A DNA stretch of 57,218 nucleotides, from assembly GCA_001584585.1 (NCBI GenBank), contig LSYV01000020.1, forward strand, positions 1,333,342 to 1,390,559. The letters run 5' to 3'. The notes under the pieces were generated by a model. The model saw only the letters and a program-made list of their open reading frames with translations. It did not search any database and was not told the DNA's origin. Below, in pieces: positions 12,803-25,633 of the stretch. The translations under genes were made by a program, and so were the position numbers. This stretch comes from Gonium pectorale. Taxonomy: Eukaryota > Chlorophyta > Chlorophyceae > Chlamydomonadales > Volvocaceae. The number at the start of each line of letters is the position of its first letter. Positions within the stretch are counted from its first letter, which is position 1.

Positions 12803-13787
12803 ATGGCCATCTCGATGCGCTCGTCTGCTAAGGTATTACTTAGCACATTAATAGATGGCGCTAGTCGGCCGACTCTAACACGTCGATGGGGGGTTGCTTG
12901 CAGGCCCCGGTTGCCGCCCGCGCGAGCCGGCGCACCGTGTCGGTCGTCTGCAAGGCGCAGAAGAGCGATGCCCAGCTGAGCTCGGTCCTGGCCGCGACCG
13001 CCCTGGCTGCCGCCGTGAGCCTGGCGTCGCCCAACGCTGCCCAGGCCGACATCGCGGGCCTGACCCCCTGCTCGGAGAGCAAGGCCTATGCCAAGCTCGA
13101 GAAGAAGGAGATCAAGGTCCTGGAGAAGCGCCTGAAGCAGGTAGCGCTAGCAGCCACGGCAGTCGCACGGAGGATTTGCTCGCTGATGCACTCGCTCCTC
13201 CCCCTCACAGTACGAGGCCGACAGCGCCCCTGCCCTGGCGCTGAAGACTACCATTGAGCGCACCAAGACCCGCTTTGCCAACTACGCCAAGGCCGGTCTG
13301 CTGTGCGGCAACGATGGCCTGCCCCACCTCATCTCCGACCCCGGCCTGGCGCTGAAGTACGGTCACGCCGGCGAGGTCTTCGTAAGTATTGCTTTGCGCG
13401 GTTTCGGACACTGGGAGCCAGATTCTAAGTGTCGTGTCCGCATCTCGCAGATTCCGACCTTCGGCTTCCTCTACGTTGCTGGCTACATCGGCTACGTCGG
13501 TCGCCAGTACCTGATTGCCGCTCGGGAGGCCGCTAAGCCCACCGACAAGGAGATCATTATCGACGTGCCCCTGGCGCTCCGCCTCGCCTGGCAGGGCGCT
13601 GGCTGGCCCCTGGCCGCCGTGCAGGTGGGATTACGTTCTGCTTCTGAGTGTGAAGCTGTTATTATTTTGCGCTTATGTGTTGGCCTAGCTGTTGACCGGG
13701 TGTTGCTTTTGTACTGCCGTCCCGCAGGAGCTCCGCAACGGCACGCTGACGGAGAAGGAGGAGAACATCACCGTGAGCCCCCGCTAA
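12803..13787 (+). CDS. psaF: photosystem I reaction centre subunit III (PsaF), plastid precursor
   Basis: PsaF is the lumen-side subunit of photosystem I that docks plastocyanin or cytochrome c6. Five exons (12803-12832, 12904-13140, 13211-13381, 13451-13624, 13728-13787) give 223 residues with consistent phase, close to the usual algal precursor length. The short first exon ([10 protein letters not shown]) precedes a GTATTA donor. The precursor has a bipartite leader: a stromal part rich in Arg/Ser, then a hydrophobic thylakoid signal ending AAQA at residue 58, so mature PsaF starts DIAGLTPC at 59. The lysine-rich segment [15 protein letters not shown] that follows is the known donor-docking helix. 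[20 protein letters not shown] is the membrane anchor, and the C-terminus is [16 protein letters not shown] ([10 protein letters not shown]). Lengths, order and motifs all fit, with no breaks. Confidence 0.97.
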
Positions 13788-13859
13788 GCGGCTCGCTGAT
13801 GGAGTGCAGCGTGCAATTTTACACGGCGAGTGAGCTGAGGAGGAGCGGGTCGTAAGTTT

Positions 13860-13864
13860 TGTAA
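13860..13864 (+). promoter_or_regulatory. TGTAA polyadenylation signal of psaF
   Basis: TGTAA lies 73 bases after the psaF stop codon. TGTAA is the usual nuclear polyadenylation signal of chlamydomonad algae, although the distance to the cut site cannot be read from sequence. Confidence 0.6.
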
Positions 13865-15325
13865 CTCCGGGGTGAAAGGGTTTCGTCCCCCCTCTTCCCC
13901 CTCCACCATGAAGTGCTTTCGCACTGGTATTCGGCATTGATTTGAGCAGAGAGAAGATCAACATAGAATCAATAGTTGATATGCATCTGTATTGCGTCGT
14001 CTAGGTGGGAACCGTGTGCAGGGCACCTGCCGTCGGTCACCAGCCTGTACAGGGGCCTCGCAAACGTGCATATTCACAACCCCCAGTCGTGGGGGCTAGG
14101 GCGCGGGGCTGGGTTCCCTGGTGCTCACTTTCATTTGCGGTTGGAGGGTGATTATGGGGCTGCAAACCCATGTAACCATCTGCCGTGGCGTGTCTCGGGT
14201 ATCTTCGAGGCGCATGTGGGGCGTCGTTGTTCGAGTCTCGGCGCACAGCTGCTGGACACAGCCGCTGAATTGGATTCGGCGCGCAGCTGCTGGGTAAAAT
14301 ACTCCGGCGTCTTATTATCGGGTGTCGGGGGAGTGGGGCGTTGCTGTGCACAAGCCAGGATCGTAGTAAGCATATCGTAGCCATGGGTCTTTGTCGGCTT
14401 TGCACCTATCAACCATGCAGCAATGATGACAGCTGCGGCGGTAACCGCGATCAAGACCATAGTCTTGCTCCACAAGCAGCAAAGTCGGATGCAGCCTAAA
14501 TTCGCACTGTTGTTGTCCTAGGCAGCACCTGTACGGCTTCTTGCCAAAGCAGTTACGCATGATTGGATAGGGCAAGTACCGGGTCAGCGCACGTGGCACG
14601 TGTTGCAGTAATCCGTCAGCGAACGTGGGGTAATCATGCAGCATGAGGGTCCGTCTGCTCGTATACCTCGCCCGCCATGCGCTGTACTCGACGCCCTGCT
14701 GGAAACTTCACACCCTCGGGTGTGTATGTCCGGAGAGGCTGCCTTCCCCGTTTCTGGTTCTCTTATTTTACACGGAATCCACGCCTTCTTGGTGAGTAAT
14801 CCGCATCGACAGCTGGGCCTGGGTAGGCTGAACGCAGACTGGTTGGACAGCCGGGCAGCAGCTAGTTGCGGAAGCTGCCACGGCCATCCAGCGCGAGCGC
14901 CTGCTGCTGCTGCTTACGGATCTGTGCATTGCAGAAGTAAGTCCGTTTTCCTGTGTTGATGTCTGCGCGCGGGCATGAAGAGATGAAGTCCAGCCTCTGT
15001 CCGTAGAGGCTCCAATTGCAGTGTTTCCTTTTTGCAGCCAGTGCCCCTCGCCTACATATCCCGCCCACTCTGAGTCGGCCCTGCGACGGCGCCGCAGACG
15101 ATAGGGCAGCACCAGCACACACCAGAGCTGAAGGCGCTGGCACACGAACCCGGGCGCACGGCGCAATGTCGTACAGGTTGCATCATTGATTTCTGCATCC
15201 ATTATGTTGTGGAGGTGCATATGGCACAAATGGTCAATGCAAGTGCACTGCAGCTGCATCCGGGACTTGCGTTCGCATGGATGCTCGGACTCTAAGGACT
15301 TTGTTCGTTCGCCTTATGCTTTCGA
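13865..15325. other. intergenic interval between psaF and the IQ-motif gene
   Basis: Apart from one repeat copy at 14650-14770 I find nothing supportable. Open frames of 90-160 codons occur on both strands but lack splice context and recognisable motifs. Confidence 0.5.
14650..14770 (-). repeat. dispersed repeat family, copy 4, apparently the most complete
   Basis: Read on the minus strand it begins AGAACCAGAAACGGGGAAGG (as at 10682) and ends in the 30-base block 14680-14651, which is identical to 35436-35465. It therefore joins the left-end and right-end pieces seen separately around the gap at 10720-11357, and suggests a unit of about 120 bases. Confidence 0.6.
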
Positions 15326-18300
15326 ATGTCAGAGCTTGAGCCGAATGCAGTTCAGACTGAGAAGGCTGAAACGGATAACGAGGGCGGAGCGCAAACTCAG
15401 GATGGAGCCGAAGGGCAAAGCAGACAAGGAGAGACGACGGCTGCCACTTTAACCGAACGGCTGCTCACGCGAAATGCTAAGAGCGCCAAGCGGCGAGAGG
15501 AGCTCAAGCTTGTCAAGGGGGCCCCGCACAGGCCCAATGTTGCCCCGCCCCGTACGCCGGAATCGGGTCCGGCGCGGCTCAGCTGGGCCAAAGGGTATGT
15601 TTTAGTCCGGGGGGCGGTGCTGGGACACGCGCGGCTGCAGACGCGATGCACGTGCGTAGTCTCGGCTGCTGTCCTGCAGGCAGGCGGTGCACCTGCCAAA
15701 CCCTGCCACACATGCCACAACCACATCCAGCCTGACGCGCGTGGGCTCTCCCACAGAGAGACTTGGGAGCTGCAGCGAAAGTTTCGTGACAGTGCTGCTC
15801 TGGTCATCTGCTTGACAGCCCCTCGGAAAGACCGTGCCTCTGCCGTTGCCGCAGCGTGCTGGATGGCTTGTCCCACTGCCGCGACCGCCCGGGGAGCGCG
15901 TCGGCTTTCGTGCACACGCTCCACCCGGTCGCCAGCTTTGCCCCCTCCAAGTACGGCAAGTTCAGCGACCTCGACCAGCACATCGCAGGGGCGCTGGAGG
16001 TGGGTCGTGGAGGCATTGTTGCTGGTGACTAAGGCGTTACCGGGGCTTAGGCTGTCCCTAAGCCTGGCAGCCCTGTTCGGTTAGGGGATCCGGGGCAAGC
16101 CGTGTGCTGGCAGGCCGCCGGCAGCCGGAAGCTCACCGCACCGTGCACGCCCAAGCAGGGCGTTGGTTGAGTCAGACTGCAGCGCGGCGCGCACCGCACT
16201 TGAAACGCACCCAAGGGGGCACCTGTAATGCGACTCCACATGCGCACTCGCAAACAAGGTGTAACAACCCATGGCCAGAACACAACGGTGTCGCGCCTGG
16301 CCCCCTAACGAATCTCCTTTGGCCCTCTGTGCCCTCCCCGCGCGCTTGTTGGCTTGCGGCGCAGCACCGGGACCATCACCGCGACCTCCTTGCGGAGACG
16401 ATGCAGCGATTGGCAAGCGTGAGTGTGGATGGCTGCAACAGAGGGTCAGGGCTGCAGCACGGAATTCAGGTGCTCGGGCTCCGGCTGGCTTTGGCAAGGG
16501 GAGTGGTGTCCGGGGCACGCGGCGACGCTGGACGGCCATGCGGCGCCACTACGCTGCTGCGTTGCGCCGAAGCGTAAGCAGCTGTGTATGGCAATCGTGC
16601 TTACTGTGTATACCCTTCCCGTTTACCCGTAGCACAACGATCGGCTAAAGCAAGAAGCGGCACGCCTGCGGCATGAGCAGGAGGAGAAGGCCGCGCGAGT
16701 CATCCAGGTGAGGCCTGACCGGCGGACCCGGACTGCAGGCTCCACGTCTCCCGTCCTTTGACCAGGTGACCACGCAATTGGTCTGCGCCCAGATCGGGGG
16801 GCCAACACATGAGGGGCTGATGCATGCTAGTTTCCGTAGTAGTGCATGCCGTTCCTGGCTGTCCTCTCATCAGCAACACCGTGTTGCATCCCGCCCCGAC
16901 AGCTCTACTGGCGGATGTACCGGCAGCGGCTGAAGGAGCGGCGCAAGCGCGACAAGCGGATCAAGAGCACCTGGATGGAGACGGTGCACCGCTACCGCCC
17001 GCGCAAGCCCCGGAAGCACGCGGGCGCGGAGGAGGGGAGGGAGGGCGCCGACAGCGACGGCAGCGGCAGGGCAAGCGGCGAGGAGGGCGACGGCGAGGGA
17101 GCGGGGGATAGCGCGAGGAAGAAACGCAAGAAGCGGAAGAAGAGGAGGAGGAGGCGACGAGAAGCGAAGGAGAGGAGGAGCGGAGAGGAGGGCGGAGAGG
17201 AGAAGACGGAAGGTGCGCAGCGTGACGCGTGTGGGGGCATGTGGGTGGGGCTCACGCTAAGCATGATCGGGTCAGCGTTGCGCCACTGTCGGCATGGCGC
17301 TGCCGGGGGCGCGACATGCATGCTTCACCACTGCTAGACCAAATCGAGATTGGGGCATCCCAATGGCCTGGGTGCACGTGCAAGCCCCGGACGCCTCGGC
17401 ATCGGTGGCGGGTGCGTCCTGTCGACTTTATTTTGAATCTGCATAACACTCTGTTAATGTTATAGCAATATACATTATGCTGTAACATTATAGCACATCT
17501 GCCATCATGGTATACGCTGCTGCCATTCAGGGGAGGAAGGAAGCGCGCACGGCAGCGGCGAGGAGGACGGAGGGGAGGGAAGCAAGGAGAGTGAGAAGAA
17601 GTACAGGAGGCGGCGGACAGGCGAGTCCGAGCGCGGCTTGGGCGAGGAGGCGGGCGCGGAGAGCAGCGGCAGCTGCAGCGGCAGCGACGCGGACGGCGAG
17701 GGGAACGGTGGCGGTGATACGGACGCCGACCGTAAGCGCAAGCGCAAAGGCAGGGGCCGGCACAGCGCCGCCCAGCACCGGCTCAGCGGGGTCCCGGAGG
17801 GATCTGAGGAAGGCCATAGCGGGGAGGACCTCGACGGTGACCACGGCCTGCGACGCCGGTCCCGTAGTTACCTTGGAGACCTTACCGACTGCAAGCATGG
17901 GTTGCCGGGCGCAGCCGCCGCGGCCCACGATGGGGGCAATGGTGGTGGCGCTGCGCAGGGCGCGATGCACGTCGTGCGTTGTAAGCCCGCCCGGTGCAGC
18001 AGCAGCAGCGACAGCAGTAGAAGCAGCGGCAGCAGTAGAAGCAGGAGTAGTAGCGCGAGTCGCTCGAGTGGCAGCAGTTCTGGCAGCAGCGGCGGCTCAA
18101 GCAGCTATGGTAGCAGCAATAGTAGCAGCAGCGATCGGAGCAGCAGCAGCAGCAGCGACAGCGGCAGCAGTTGTGATGACAATGCCGGCAATCGTCGCAA
18201 GGCTAAGCCGAAATGCACGTCCGCAGCCGCCGCAGCACCTGCCGGCAGTGTTGGCGCCGGCCGATCGCGCGCTGGCGCCAGCGGCAAGGAGCTGCTGAGC

Positions 18301-21300
18301 CCCGCCAAGCGGCCCTCCGCGGCCGGCCACGCGGGTGGCTCCTCTTCAGCCGACGAAGCAACCAAGTCCCCGCGGCGACGGAGCTCCGTGCTGGGCTTCG
18401 GCGGCGCCGGCCGCAGCTCGCCGGACCCGGCGCGCCGCATCTCCAACCTAGGGCGCCTGATGGAGCGGCCCGCCGACGTTGCCTCGCCCTGGGGCAGCCA
18501 CTCGCCACGGCTGGCGAACCTGCAGCGCTCCGCTTCCGCCCGCGCGGCCGTGGGCGGCGCTGGGGGCAGCCCCGGCACTCCAAGGCTAGGCCACGCGTCT
18601 TTTATGCTGCCACGGCACAGGTAAGGCGCACTCAATCCGGCATTGCCTTTGATAGCTCAACAACGCCGGACCCCATCACATGATTGCAGCCGCATGTGTT
18701 CCGGTGCGTACGTTTGACAGCACCTCGCGCCGTCCCCGCCCTCCCTACCTCTGTCCCGGCGCCTTAGGCCCGAGCACCGCATGCGCCCAGGCCGTAGCGT
18801 CTCCGCATCTGGCGCCTCTGCCCCAGCCTCGCCCGGCGCCTCGGTCTACCGCCCAGGGCGCGCCCCGACCGCCGCCATGGCCGCCGGCGCCGCGCCCGGC
18901 TTCGCCGGCGCAGACCCCGCCATCGGGGCGCTGTTCCAGCTGCAAGGCGACGCTCGCAACATCCCGTCCTACCTGCGGGTGGTCGACCACGCCGCAATGC
19001 AGTCCCTCACCGCCGCGGCAGCGGCCTCCACCACCAAGGCGCGGCGGCGCGCCGTCAGCAGCACCGGCTATGGCGAGGTCCGGTTGCCGGACCCAGGGTT
19101 GGATCCCGCGGCAGCGGCGCTTGGGATGCGCTCAAGGCCGCTCTCGCGCTCCCTGACGGCCGTGACATCGCGCGAGCTGCGGATTCCGGGTCTGGAAGTG
19201 CCGGGAGTACTGGACGACGAGGAGGAAGCGACACAGCCGCCGGCGCGGCAGCCGTCGCTGCGCCGTGTCGGGTCTCGGGTGGTGTTGGTGGACCGCGCAC
19301 AGCAGCCGCTGCCGCTGGAGGTCGAGGCCGAGGCACACAAAAGTGCGCCGTGCTCCCCGGGATCGGCGAGGCGCTTCGCCGCTGCTGCGGTGGCTGCACC
19401 GCAGGCGGTGGATGGCGTGGCGGGTGTCCATTGTGATTTGCTAAGTCCCCGGTCTGGCGCAGGCGCCGACCTTGCGGCCGGTATGGTTCCCCTTGGGAGC
19501 GCCCGGGTGACCCGAGCAGAGTCAGGGATGCCGGGTGCCGCATCTGCCACCGGTGACGTATGCGCCGGCACCTGGAATGGTGATGCAGCTGCTTCGGCGA
19601 GGCAGGCCAGCCTCCCCGCGGCTGCTTCGCCACGTGCATTGGGCAGCTCCTCAGTCGTGGTCGTCAGCGAGCCCTCGACCGCTAGCGCGGCAGCGCCCTC
19701 CGCTCCGTCTTCCCCCATCCGCAGCTCCTCGAATCCCACAGATTCGTTGCCTCCCTCACTCTCCTGCACCCCAATTCCTACCACTACCGATTTCGACCAC
19801 GGACTTCACACTCCGGCGACGGCTGGCGGGACAAGCAGGCCGGCTGCTTCAGCCGCTGCGGAGGTCTTCCCCTTGGTCGCGTCTCCCGGAGCCAGCGTGA
19901 CCTTCGGGCCGCTTGACATCGAGCCGCATCCTGGCCAATGGTGGCCAGGCGGGGGCGTACAGGCGCTCGAATCTTCTAGCCTCCTGAGCAGCGGCGTTGG
20001 CGCTGGCGGCAGTGGAAGTGCTGGGCTGTGGGGCACGCCGCTGGGCGTGCCGCCCGGCATGGCCCCGCTCCAGGGCCTCACCCCCGAAGTGAGCTATGCG
20101 TCCTTGTACTCGCAGCGGAGCAGCGGCGGGACGTACGCGGCATCGCCTCCGCAGGCGGAGAGGTACGGTGGTACCTGGTACGGAGCTACGGACCCATACG
20201 CTGCAACTGGGTCTGGGGCCTTGCGCATTGCTCGGGAGTCGGCTGGAGCCGGTGTTGGAAGTCGCGTGTGCAGATGTGACCTTGCATGGAGGGGGATGTG
20301 GAACCATCGGCGGAATGGGTGAGTCTACCGACCGATTAGGCTTCCCAACCCCCTCGCACGGGCCGTCCCGGTCTCGGCCGGACCGACAACCTAAACACTC
20401 AAGCTGCGCTGCGCCTCGCCCGCGCCCTGTCCTGTACCTGCAACCTCGCAGGAGCGCGCCCGCGCTGCTGTCCGGCGCGTCCTCCACCCCGACCGGCCTG
20501 CCCTGGCGCTACCGCCGCGATGCGCTGCGGGCCGTCTTTACGGCGGCGCAGCTGGGCCCCGCGGAGCTGATGCAGCGGGTCATGACGCCTCCGAGGGGCG
20601 TGCGCGGCCGGCCGATGGGCACGCCGCAGGCCACCACGGTTGCGCCGGTAGGCGGCGCGTGCGGGGCCCGGGTTGCTCGCCGACAGTTTTTGTTTGTTGG
20701 GCGGGTGGGTGGGTGATTATACAGGGAGGGCAGCTGCAGCGATCTTTAGTCAGGAGGCTGAGGTGAGGCGACCTAGCTGGTCGTTGGAAGCGGCATCGCG
20801 TAGGGTTTTTGATACTGGTATCGGGCGACAGGCAGCGCTTCCTGGGCAGGACTCCGCCTTTTCCACTGACCACCACACGGTCTTCTCCTTCTATGCGGTT
20901 CGGTGTTCGCGTCGAGGACCCGTTCCCAACACGGAAACCCTCGCGATATCCTCCCTGTCTTACTGGCCCGTGTCCTGCAGGCATCCGGCACGCCCCGCAA
21001 TGCCGGTCTGGCCGCACAGCTCACCGCGCTCCTGCTCCGCAGCCCAGCCCAGGCCGGCAGCAGCGGCGGCGGCAACACCCCAACTCGCCAGCGCCGCCAC
21101 CACCGCAGCCCCGCCAGGCACCATCACGTACACCAGCCCCGCAGCCTGGCCCTCAACCTCGAGCGGCACGCTGACCTCCCCCTGGTTGCCCAGCCCGAGG
21201 CCACGGCGCCTCCGCCTGTCCCCCTCCCAGCACCGGTGGTCCCCGCGGACGCGGCCTCTCCAGAGCCGGGGCCGGGGGCGGGTGTCGGGCTGTTTCCGGT

Positions 21301-23508
21301 GTCGGAAGAGGACCAGGTGGTCATTGAGGTGATGCGAAAGTTGGCGGGAGGAAGCCGCGAGGGGCCGCGGGGGCCGGTGCCGCCGCAGGGGCAACAGGAC
21401 CTGCTACAGCACCAGTCCGTCGCGTCGCAGCGGGGACCGTCGGGGGCCATCGGGGTGGGCTCTGTGCTCCTTCCCCTTGCGGCCAGTCCAGCCCCGGGCG
21501 CTGACACCGGCGTCGCGCTGGGCATCCAGCCAGATGCGGCGGCGGCTCCGCGGTTGAGCCTTCCGAAGCTTGGAGGCGGCCCGTCCTTCCGCCAGGCCAG
21601 CTCGTCTGGCTTAGTTCCTTCCAAGGAATCCGCGGTATCCGCCCCGCCCTGGCCCCGCACCGATGCCACGACGGAGCAGCAGCCGCACGAAGCATTACAA
21701 GCTGCGGACAGCTGCCCGGTAAGTTGGGTTGTGGGCGATGGGTTCGGGACTTGGGCGGGACGCACAGCTTCGATAACTCTCCACTACCGCCCATTTTGCC
21801 GGTCATTGCCTGTCCTGGTGGCCCCTGCGGATAGCGCACACAGCTGCACTCGCCAAAACCAAAAGCCCATAATTTTCCGCGGCCCTCATCGCACTGCCCA
21901 CAGTCGCCCGAAGGCAGCCCCGCGTTTGCCGGGCCCTACCGCCCGTGGAGCGGCGGTCGGCCGCTGCCCATCGCCTCACCCGCAGCCGGCTCGCTGGACA
22001 TCGCCGACGGCATTTCCTTGAGAGGCGCACAGTGCCGCACGTCGCCGCTCCCCGCCTCGGCACCCTCATCCCCCTCTATCGGCGGTGGCAGCGGTGGCTC
22101 GCAGCATTATTTCTGGGCCTCGGCGCAGCCGGGAGCTTCTCGCGCATCCCGCCTCGCTGCAGCTGCTCACCCGCCGTCACCGCCGCTGCCGAATCGCCCA
22201 GGGCATCCCCATTCGCCGCCGCACCAAGCGTTGCAGCAGCTGCAACAACCTTCGTCTCCGGCGCCCACGCCGCCTCAGAGTGCCAAACATCCCCCGCCTC
22301 AGCACACGGCGGCGAGGACGCACGTGGCGGTTCCGCCTGTCGTTGTGGTGCGGGGTTACACGTCCGCACCTCACCAGCTCGACGAAGCGGCGCACCGACT
22401 GGCATCCCCGCAGCAGCCAGCTACGAAGGCTGACGCTGCAGCTTCGCAGTCGGTTGGCCCGGCGTCGCTTCTGCTGGGTTCCCGCGAGCCTCACGGCCTT
22501 CACGACCATGGTCCGCACGCCGCAACCGCTGGTCCAGGGAGCACTGGCTTGTCGCCAGGCCCGCACGCCACCGTCGCGGGAACAGGGCCGACGGCCAGCA
22601 AAGGCAACCTTGAGCGGACGGCCAGCAGGCTCGCTGCACTGCATGCCGAGGGGGCGACGGCCGTCGCTGCGCGCACGCCGGCGGTCAGCACCCTGACTGT
22701 GGCAGAGGCGCGCCTCAGCCAGGCGCCAGCCGCCGCCCCCACTGCGGGCGTTCCCGAGGCCGCTACGGCGACGGAGGGCGACGGGGGCGACGGGGGCGGC
22801 GGGGGCACCCTGCCTGTCATGGGGGCGCCGCCGCCGCCCCCGCCGCCGCCCGGCACGACGCGTCTGGTGGTGCGGCGGCCGGCGCCGGTTCTGCGCCTGC
22901 CGGTGGTGCTGGCGTCGCAGGCGGCATCGGCGGCTCAGCAGCAGCAGATACTGGTATTGGCCCAGCAGCACTCCAGGCAGGGCACCGCGGCGAGCAGCGC
23001 CTACAGCGCAGCAGCCTACGGTACTCCAGCTGTCGGCGCCCGGGCGGCAGGGGCCTATTTGGGGCCTGCTTCAGCCGGTACCGACGTCTCCGGGCAGCGG
23101 CTCGTGCCCTCAGCTCCAGGCGGCCAGGAGGGCTACACCACACAAAGCTTCCGCCCAACACAGGAGCTCATGTCGCCCCCGGGAGGCAGCGGCTACGGTA
23201 GCAGTGCTGCCTTCGCCGGCAAGGGCAACGGTGCAGATGGGCGGCTGGCCGATGGCGTCGGCGGCCTGGGGTCCCCAGGGAGCCCACCCCCGCTGCAACA
23301 GCCGTCGCCGTCGCCGCCGCTGCTGTCCCCGGAAGCCTCCCGGGCGTCACTGGGGTCGGAGGGAGGGCCTGACGCGGGCGCAGGCGTGGCGGGTAGCAAA
23401 GCGGCGCTACGAGAATGGCGCGGTATGGAGCGGTGGTGGCAGGCGAAGGGGCTGGACGCGGCTGCGGTGCAGTTCCGCAAAAACCCATCGCGGCATCTAT
23501 ACCTTTGA
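15326..23508 (+). CDS. large low-complexity protein with one IQ motif, family not recognised
   Basis: Ten exons with agreeing phase (15326-15594, 15855-15999, 16365-16418, 16633-16707, 16903-17212, 17531-18620, 18768-20318, 20452-20647, 20981-21718, 21904-23508) give 2010 residues. Exons 4 and 5 join to make the helix EKAARVIQLYWRMYRQRLKE, an IQ motif (I180-Q181, then R and Y/R at the expected spacing), so calmodulin or centrin binding is inferred. A Lys/Arg- and Glu-rich stretch follows, then a serine-rich run (about 17998-18170). The remaining roughly 1600 residues are Ser/Ala/Gly/Pro-rich and probably disordered. The tail ([20 protein letters not shown]) looks like a short amphipathic end. 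The start at 15326 is the first ATG that fits; extra small exons between 15595 and 15854 are possible. I do not recognise the protein; a cytoskeletal or flagellar scaffold is only a guess. Confidence 0.75.
17998..18170 (+). repeat. serine-rich AGC trinucleotide tract
   Basis: Within exon 6 of the IQ-motif gene, AGC and AGT codons alternate with Arg and Gly codons to give a run such as SSSSDSSRSSGSSRSRSSS. It is in frame and uninterrupted. Such tracts are typical of replication slippage and are often phosphorylated; nothing in the sequence shows a function. Confidence 0.8.
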
Positions 23509-25633
23509 TTGCGTGCGTCTGGTTGGCTCTTGCTCTGCGATGTGCTTTCCGATGCGCGCCCTGTTCATGCATCTTTGTAGTTGAGTGCATTGAGTCTTGG
23601 CTGGCTAGGGTAGAACGCTCTCCGCCCAGTCATGCCTAGGGCTGCACATGTCTTAACTTGGACCGGACATGCGCATACGGCGAGGGTACGTCGCACCTGT
23701 ACCTGGAGCTGCTGTCTTGAACCGTGTTTTAAGCCAGCGCGGGAGCCGCTGCATGTGCTCATGCATCTTGACTGACGGGGCTGGCGTTATCGGGCTGACA
23801 GGATCAGGTCTTCACAGTGCACCTCTTGGTTAGGGTGCAACTGGTATGGCATCGATTCCGCCGTGCATAGCAAGCGCTAACCATTTTCATGCACAAAAGG
23901 TGACGGTCTTAAACGGACTAGACAGATGGGATCAGACCGCCAATTTGTATCTCTTGGCGGGCGGCGGCCCATGTAACATAGCCCTGGAGGGCTAGAAGAT
24001 GACTACAATCTCTTCACTGCTGAACTGCGGCGGATTGCGGCCGTTGCAGCAATGCGTCTGGACGTGGATAGCGTGGTCCGAATTATGGAGTGCAGTGCCG
24101 CTGTTAGTATAGCAGCTTTGGTAATGGCCTTCATTTATCAACATCACCTTAGCGTGATGGAAAACCGTGACCTGGACATGTGCCTTGGGTGCTCTGCTGT
24201 GTTCCTTCACTCCGATGTTTTTCAGGTACCCAGATTAGCGTTGATGGCGACACGTGGCCTGGACACGTGCCTGGAAAGGTGGACCAGGTCATACACTATG
24301 CCAGTAACGTATGGTTGGTTGCTGGCAGGCATACCAGTGGCCATGAGGCTCTTATGCCTGTGTGAGCTCGGGCATTTTGCGTGGCGCCGGGTGCCGGCAT
24401 GCATCGATGCATGTGGTGCGCAACAAGGGGGTGAGGAGCCAGGGCTGAACATGTTGACTTCATGGGCCCATGGGTACTGCCAAGAGGGACCGGAAAATCT
24501 ATGTGTTCCACGAAGCATATGGGCAGCTTAGTGCCATCTACGGCCGTCAGTCGCTTGGCTGTATCGTGATACAGGAATGTGCCATAATGCTGTCGTAGGT
24601 GCCATGCAGAAGACTGCTCAATGTGGTCACGAGACCTTCAGTTTACTTCATCGCCTCAGGTCGACGTGACAACTGCACGCCTACATGGTGATAGCTACTA
24701 CCAGCAACAGGGCCGCCTACGAGGACTCGCGTCGGGCTGGTGGGCATCTTATCCCAGCCCGGAATGGACGGGGCCGAGGATACCCCCGCCGCCCCGCGAG
24801 TCTGTCGCGAGAGGATACGTCTCCCTAATCGGTAGGCTTGCCTTTGCCAACGCGAACCAGATGCGCCCCTGAGTGTGCCACAGGTTCACCGGGAACAGGC
24901 CACCGCCATTTCGCAGCTCACAAACCGGGGTCGCAAAAGACGCGATGCGCCGCCAGCCCACACCATCACAACCGCGTACCCTCGACTTGGCGATATTGTC
25001 AGAAGTTGCGGGCCCTGTCGAATCCTGCCGCGCGAGCAGCGCAGCCCCAGAGCGCAGCTACAGCACCTTCAGTTGCTACGGCGGCTACATGGCGTGGAAC
25101 ACAGCCTAACAACAGGTACCCAGCCCCTGGCCAACCAGCGTTCCGGCAGGGGCCGACGGGAAACACGACATACCGGCACACTCAACGCAATGTCAACTCC
25201 GAGCCAAGGCAGGTCGGCGCGTTCCCACGGTAGCATGCGCCAATGAGCGATACGGCATCCCATCAATGACAAAAGCGGATAACCACCACGCCAGGCCCAC
25301 CCAGACGAGAGAGGGCGCCGCTTAGGTCGCTCTGTGTAAGCGTCTCTCTATTCACAACCTCATTCCTGCAGCCTGCTAAATACAGGGTACGCCGTCATAA
25401 CACATACCCATGTCTTGCCCCTGCCCCATTCTTCGCCCTGTCCCGCTGGTCCTGTTTCCCCGACCAGCAGATGTCCTCACTCCGGCATCGTCACCATGGC
25501 TGAGCGCTCCCTGCCGTGCCGACGCCTCTGATTCGTTGCTCCGACGGGCTGCCAGTGAACACTGCATCCCAAAAAAGGCGCCCATGCACCCTCCCAAAAC
25601 GGACCGTCTAATGCACCTCCTCCAAGCGGGCCA
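23509..25633. other. intergenic interval between the IQ-motif and ARFB genes
   Basis: The left part should be the 3' UTR of the IQ-motif gene; a TGTAA at 23972-23976 is a candidate signal, 464 bases after the stop. A 159-codon frame at 24052-24531 is noted as a finding but is not supported as a gene. From 24600 to 25633, convergent toward the ARFB stop, I see nothing coding. Confidence 0.45.
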
